A stretch of DNA of 11,187 nt from Larix sibirica (lineage: Eukaryota > Streptophyta > Pinopsida > Pinales > Pinaceae), in contig NWUY0300086872.1 in the NCBI GenBank assembly GCA_004151065.3, positions 1 to 11,187 on the forward strand, given 5' to 3'. Position 1 is the first letter of the stretch. Every line of letters starts with the position of its first letter. Positions 8,296 through 11,187 of the stretch are shown here, one piece after another. Below the pieces are notes generated by a model. That model made no database searches. It was not told the origin of the DNA and saw only the letters and a program-made list of their open reading frames with translations. A program made the translations under genes and the position numbers.

Positions 8296-8367
8296 TCATT
8301 GTTTAGTGTATTTGATGGTAAAACTATCTTTTCGTTGTTTAGTGTATTTGATGGTAAGAGGCATCTT
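8296..8367. repeat. 36-bp tandem duplication
   Basis: Two adjacent 36-base units start at 8296 and 8332. Their first 25 bases are identical except for one A/G change and contain TTGTTTAGTGTATTTGATGG; the last third is diverged. In one plus-strand frame both units read SLFSVFDGK in phase, because 36 is a multiple of three. Confidence 0.85.
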
Positions 8368-9671
8368 CTGCATAAAGTGTATGATGAGAAGACATGGTTT
8401 TGGATTGTAGATTGTTCCTTCTTTGGTTTTTGTCTTGTTTCGTGATTATCTTGTTATATGAAGTTGGAGAACTTGTAAGTCTTATTGACTATCATAAGAA
8501 TATGCCTATGAACCTCTTTTTTTTTCCATATTCAATGATTTGGATACAATTCTCTATTAGAATGGCAATAAATATAAGACAACATGAATATATCTTGAGT
8601 TCATTTTCTAACTAGTCTTGATGTTTCATTATTTTTCAAACAAGAATGTGTGAAGGTGTTTGGAGGCTATAGTTATATAGATTGGCTTTTTATAAAGAGT
8701 GTTGTTTTTACCACTACACAATCATGTTTCATTATCAATGTTGCTCACTTTGTATCTCTACCTATGTAAAAAATTAAAGGGAAATGTTATGACTTAGTTT
8801 TTGTTGGGACCAAAAAAGATTAAAAAAATTGAAGTACAAAATTGTTAGTTCTTAAAAGATCAAGATTTTGAGATGGATTTATATCTGATATATGAAAACT
8901 TATATTTTATCTCTTTAAATTTCACACCATTATTAAATCTAAAATAAAATAAAGTATACTTATTCACAACCCACTCAACTATGCGTTGATGCTTAATGGT
9001 CGTGGAACTGCATCTAAATTTTAATTTCTAGAACTGGAAGGAAGGTAAATCATAGTCGTGGGATTCATTGAGACAAATGGATTTATCAACATAATATGGA
9101 GTAGATCGTAACAATGTGATGCATATGGACAAATGGTGAATTAATTTATGAGTGCGCTGTACAAAGCAGCAAAATCCTAGAACGGGTAATTGCGTCCTAA
9201 AAGAGACTCGACCAGAAACAGACCATCCAGATAATTCCGAGCATGGAAAATTGGGAGAAAGAGAATATGACTGGGAATTTGTTCAATTCCTATCGAAAGA
9301 ATTCGATGTTGTTCCAGGAATATCAGTAACTATCTTGCACAATAATTTAACATGGAAATTTAATACGTAATGAGTGTTGGAATGATGGAATTTTTTAGAT
9401 TCATTGGTGAAGAATGAGGATTTTTTCACCATTGGGAAAGATTCGATTCTTATGAAGGCTTTTCCTAGAGCCATAATGTCATAAGGCTTTTCCTACGACT
9501 TTTTCACATCAACAAAGTATTTGTATGGCTTTTGACATCAAAGTTTACTGTTTATTTATGTTTAAGGTTCATATAGGGAATTTTGGCCATGTACTCCTCA
9601 ATTAAGACTTCTAAATAGGTTATAGTTGTTCTTCATTGCTAAAATTGCACATGTTCCCTGGCACCACCCCT
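8368..9671. other. Intergenic DNA, no recognised gene; possible exon-like patch
   Basis: Most of this stretch is AT-rich and closed in all frames. A patch at about 9152-9370 is less AT-rich and open for 72 codons on plus, with a hydrophilic, charged product containing HGKLGEREYDWEFVQFLSKE. It has no ATG and follows a stop, so it could only be an internal exon or a gene fragment; I do not recognise it. The 13-base string AAGGCTTTTCCTA is repeated, with the last bases slightly variable, at 9455 and 9483. Confidence 0.5.
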
Positions 9672-10675
9672 ACATGAAATTAATACAATGTAAAAATGGA
9701 AAAGTACTTCATTTCCTTAAATGAAAATTTATAATTAATGTTTCTCAAATGGGAAATATACTATGAAAGTGTGTTCACTTGTTAAACCTACTCCATATCA
9801 TACCTGTATTCTTGTTGTTATGAAATAGGTTAGTTGTTATATTATTATTATTATTATAAAAAACATATTTTATGCTTTTATATTATATTTTGTTTAAAAT
9901 TTATTATCCATTATTATTCATTTAAGCTTCTAAATATCAAAATACATCATAATATACATTACTTGATATTTACACATAGAAATTATTATGTACCAGGTAA
10001 GGTAACGTGCTAGATAAATTATCATATATACAACTCGGATTTATAATTTTTAATACAACACAAATTTTGACATTTCTTATTTAAGACCTTTATTGTAATG
10101 ATGTAAGAACAAGCATGAATAATTAATATTCAATTGAAAATAAAGTGTTTCTTAATGAAATTGAGGGTAGTGAGATTTGTTATATAATTTTTTTATATTA
10201 TGTCATTTTTTTTACAATATCATTTTAATAAATTATTTTTTCCATTTTTATTTATTAACACTACAAATTGTATATATACTTAAATTATATATAAATCTCA
10301 CTACCCTCAATTTCATTAAGAAACACTTTATTTTCAATTAAATATTAATTATGCATGCTTGTTAATTTGTATTATATTAAAAACTATAAAGACCATTTGT
10401 ATATATGATAATTTATCTAGCACGTTGGTACATAATAATTTCCATAATAATAAATTTTAAACAAAATGTAAAAACATAAAATATGTTTTTATAATAATAA
10501 TAATTTTATAACAACCAACCTATTTCATAAAACAATAATACGTGTATGATATGGAGTATGTTTAAGAAGTGAACACACTTTCATAGTATATTTCCCATGT
10601 GAGAAACATTAATTATAAATTTTCATTTAAGGAAATGAAGTACTTTTCCATTTTTATATTGTATTAATTTCATGT
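9672..10675. mobile_element. ~1-kb foldback (long inverted repeat) element
   Basis: The left arm (9672-10190) is the reverse complement of the right arm (10282-10675), around a spacer of about 91 bases. Perfect blocks include 9672-9689 with 10658-10675 (18 bp), 9691-9747 with 10600-10656 (57 bp) and 10132-10178 with 10293-10339 (47 bp). The left arm has three extra segments of about 70, 9 and 43 bases, so the arms have diverged independently. No protein is encoded. The flanks (CCACCCCT on the left, TCTCATTT on the right) show no target-site duplication, and the ends (ACATGAAAT) match no transposon superfamily I know. It may be a MITE, a foldback transposon or an inverted duplication. The inverted-repeat structure is certain and the class is not. 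Confidence 0.8.
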
Positions 10676-10977
10676 TCTCATTTCAAATGTTCAATTTCTC
10701 ATTTTTATGTTATGAAAACATTTTTTTTATTGTAACTAAGTTATATATATATATTGTAGCGAAGTTGTATATTTTATGGAGAAATAACTATATAAATTAT
10801 TTTGATAATTGTATGTTACTATTCATATAGATGATTAATGATATGAAATGGAAGTAGAGACTTAGATCCTATAGTAAGTGATAGTTTTAATCTTTATTAG
10901 TCCAAGTTTTAACATAATTTTTTTTTTTTATATTAAGAGGACTTTATTTTTTTGTCATCCTTAGTATACTAAGAAGG
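10676..10977. other. AT-rich spacer, nothing recognised
   Basis: This stretch has no open frame of note. It contains a TA dinucleotide run at about 10740-10755 and a long T run at about 10918-10929. It separates the foldback element from the 84-bp tandem duplication. Confidence 0.6.
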
Positions 10978-11125
10978 AAACTAGCTTTGATGTGGTAGTA
11001 GTTTATACTAGTTACCTCATAACATTAACATTTGTAGGAATGTGTTAGCATATTAATGAGCAAACTAGCTTTGATGTGGTAGTGGTTTATATTAGTTATC
11101 TTATGACATTTGTAGGAATGTGTTT
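10978..11125. repeat. 84-bp tandem duplication
   Basis: The string AAACTAGCTTTGATGTGGTA starts both units, at 10978 and 11062, and both end with TTTGTAGGAATGTGTT. The second unit lacks a short stretch (around AACATTA) present in the first, and a few transitions separate them. The first unit is 84 bases to the next start; the second recognisably ends near 11125. Confidence 0.88.
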
Positions 11126-11187
11126 GTGCGTATAGATCAATTCATGATTACTTTATTTTTATTGTGTCGAGAGGCGCTCTACAGCCT

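Noticed and set aside
9455-9495. Repeated AAGGCTTTTCCTA as a regulatory repeat or CRISPR-like spacing
   Set aside because: There are only two copies of 13 bases, 28 apart, in non-prokaryotic DNA, so it is not an array and has no further support.

Overview
The window looks like intergenic DNA of a plant nuclear genome, filled with old transposons. It is AT-rich. It has no bacterial-style gene packing, no long intact ORF, and no RNA gene or CRISPR array that I can support. The two LTR retrotransposons carry plant-type hallmarks, including an initiator-Met-tRNA-type primer binding site. Such heavily decayed, nested elements would suit a large, slowly purged genome such as a gymnosperm, but the sequence does not prove the species.

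Left part (1-5194, minus strand): most of a dead Ty3/gypsy element, read right to left. It has a ~465-bp 5' LTR (4730-5194), a primer binding site (4716-4727), a ~970-bp leader with two tandem duplications, gag (~3747-2780), protease, reverse transcriptase, RNase H, and integrase cut off by the window edge. The domain order protease-RT-RNase H-integrase is the Ty3/gypsy order. Every enzyme is inactivated, mainly by nonsense substitutions plus a few frameshifts, and several catalytic residues are lost.

Middle (5195-~5900, plus strand): the tail of a Ty1/copia element. It holds the last 66 codons of its RNase H domain, a polypurine tract and its 3' LTR. The gypsy LTR ends exactly where this copia reading frame begins, in the middle of the domain. 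The gypsy element therefore inserted, in opposite orientation, into the copia gene, and the rest of the copia should lie left of the window.

Right part (~5900-11187): mostly featureless AT-rich DNA with short tandem duplications (7193-7270, 8296-8367, 10978-11125). Its most striking structure is a ~1-kb inverted repeat at 9672-10675. Its two long, slightly diverged arms (about 519 and 394 bp) flank a ~91-bp spacer; the structure encodes no recognisable protein and has no obvious target-site duplication. It behaves like a foldback or very long MITE-type element and could give a long hairpin RNA if transcribed. No host gene is convincingly present.
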